Part shown: positions 13,433 through 14,349 of the stretch, piece by piece
Position numbering within the stretch: the first letter of the stretch is position 1
Layout: every line of letters begins with the position of its first letter
Made by a program: the position numbers and the translations under genes
From: Oscillospiraceae bacterium
GTDB taxonomy: Bacteria; Bacillota; Clostridia; Oscillospirales; Ruminococcaceae
Length of the DNA stretch: 14,349 nt
Assembly (NCBI GenBank): GCA_022792755.1
Contig: JAAWBP010000064.1
Location: 1-14,349 of the forward strand
Direction: 5' to 3'
The notes under the pieces: generated by a model
The model's database searches: none
What the model saw: the letters and a program-made list of their open reading frames with translations, nothing else
Told to the model about the DNA's origin: nothing

Positions 13433-14349
13433 ATGAATCCATTCAAGAAAACGACCCTGGGGGTGCAGCATCTGTTTGCGATGTTCGGCGCGACGGTGCT
13501 GGTGCCGACCTTGACAGGGTTAAATGTTTCGGTTGCACTGGTCTGTGCCGGAATCGGTACCCTGCTTTTCCATTTTATCACAGGGCATAAGGTTCCGGTC
13601 TTTCTCGGTTCCAGCTTTGCCTACATTCCAGCGATTCAGGCGGTTTGTATCAATGGGAATCCGCAGCTGCTCGACAAGCTGGAAGCAGAGGGGCTTTCCG
13701 CGGTGATCGCCGATCCGCTTTATTATGAGCGGCTTCCTTACGCCTTGGGTGGGATCGTCTGCGCGGGCATTGTTTATGTCCTCCTCTCTTTGATCGTCCG
13801 ATTGGTCGGCCCGGACCGTGTCCGCAGCTTTTTCCCGGCGGTTGTCACCGGCCCGGTGATTGTCGTCATCGGTATGACCTTAGCGCCGACCGGAATTTCA
13901 ATGGCCTCCAGCAACTGGGCGATTGCGCTGCTTGTCCTTGTCGCCATCATCATCGTGTCGGTCTTCTGCAAGGGCTTTTTCAAGCTGGTTCCGATCTTGA
14001 TCGGTTTGGCACTGGGATATATCGTTTCGATGATCTGTGACGGCTTCCACCTTTTTGCTGCCCCGCTGGTCAACTTCGATATCATCGGAAACGCCGCCTG
14101 GATCAATCCGTTCTGGAGCTTTAACGGGGAGTTTTTCCTCCTTCCGAAATTTGACTTGCAGGCGATTCTCCTGGTTGCTCCGGTTGCGCTTGTCACCTTT
14201 ATGGAGCATATTGGGGATATCACGACCAACGGCTCGGTCGTCGGAAAAGATTTCTTCAAGGATCCGGGGCTGCACCGCACCCTGCTCGGCGACGGCGTTG
14301 CCACTTTGGTGGCGGGAGTCCTCGGCGGCCCTGCCAATACGACCTATTC
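13433..14349 (+). CDS. uraA: NCS2-family uracil (or xanthine/uracil) permease, 3' end beyond the window
   Basis: The 305 visible residues begin MNPFKKTTLGVQHLFAMFGATVLVPTLTGLNVS, very close to the UraA N-terminus, and continue with the substrate-site strand GSSFAYIPAIQ and several hydrophobic membrane segments. MEHIGDI follows: its Glu corresponds to the essential substrate-binding glutamate (Glu241 of E. coli UraA, in the same EHIG setting). The last residues, GGPANTTY, belong to the second half of the binding site. It would be an inner-membrane proton symporter for uracil. About a third of a typical 420-450-residue protein lies past the edge. The ATG at 13433 has GGAGG at 13421-13425, seven bases upstream. 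It has its own promoter and is separated from the hydrogenase operon by a terminator, so the association is only positional. Confidence 0.88.
   Translation, partial: MNPFKKTTLGVQHLFAMFGATVLVPTLTGLNVSVALVCAGIGTLLFHFITGHKVPVFLGSSFAYIPAIQAVCINGNPQLLDKLEAEGLSAVIADPLYYERLPYALGGIVCAGIVYVLLSLIVRLVGPDRVRSFFPAVVTGPVIVVIGMTLAPTGISMASSNWAIALLVLVAIIIVSVFCKGFFKLVPILIGLALGYIVSMICDGFHLFAAPLVNFDIIGNAAWINPFWSFNGEFFLLPKFDLQAILLVAPVALVTFMEHIGDITTNGSVVGKDFFKDPGLHRTLLGDGVATLVAGVLGGPANTTY

Overview
The window reads as a chromosomal segment of an obligately anaerobic, fermentative Firmicute of class Clostridia, probably close to the Ruminococcaceae/Oscillospiraceae (inference). The basis is strong AGGAGG-type ribosome binding sites, TTGACA/TATAAT-type promoters, GC-richer coding DNA with AT-rich intergenic DNA, a multi-subunit NAD(P)-linked [FeFe]-hydrogenase, and a carbohydrate ABC importer without its own ATPase. 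No rRNA, tRNA, CRISPR array, IS transposase or phage gene was seen.

Layout. (1) 1-37: the start of a leftward gene that runs off the window. (2) 38-684: a long AT-rich non-coding region ending in a good promoter. (3) 685-4014: a rightward carbohydrate ABC importer operon (lipoprotein binding protein and two permeases), with a stem-loop between the binding protein and the permeases and a strong terminator at the end. (4) 4234-4275: an 18-bp perfect hairpin that can terminate convergent transcription. (5) 7925 down to 4286: a leftward cluster encoding a DRTGG protein, an RsbW-like ATPase, a 296-bp inverted-repeat element, a group D-like [FeFe]-hydrogenase homologue, a second DRTGG protein and a PHP-domain protein. 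(6) 7926-8267: a divergent promoter region. (7) 8268-13285: a rightward hydrogenase operon, NuoE-like hndA, a GHKL ATPase, hndB, hndC and the catalytic subunit hndD, closed by a strong terminator. (8) 13433-end: a uracil/xanthine-type NCS2 permease cut by the window edge.

How it fits together. HndABCD-type enzymes couple NAD(P)H, and in characterised relatives also ferredoxin, to H2. The divergent leftward cluster looks regulatory or sensory rather than catalytic: its hydrogenase homologue keeps the four [4Fe-4S] ligand cysteines of the H-cluster, but has Ala in place of the proton-relay cysteine and lacks the L2 glutamate. It is accompanied by an RsbW-like ATPase, two DRTGG proteins and a PHP phosphoesterase-like protein, and a further GHKL ATPase lies inside the hnd operon. 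I infer an H2- or redox-sensing signalling module controlling the hydrogenase. Pieces of this gene neighbourhood are known in clostridia, but how its members signal is, as far as I know, not established.

The most unexplained DNA is the 296-bp element at 6819-7114. It has 22-bp terminal inverted repeats with one mismatch and an internal degenerate 44-nt direct repeat, and it sits between the RsbW-like gene and the hydrogenase homologue.
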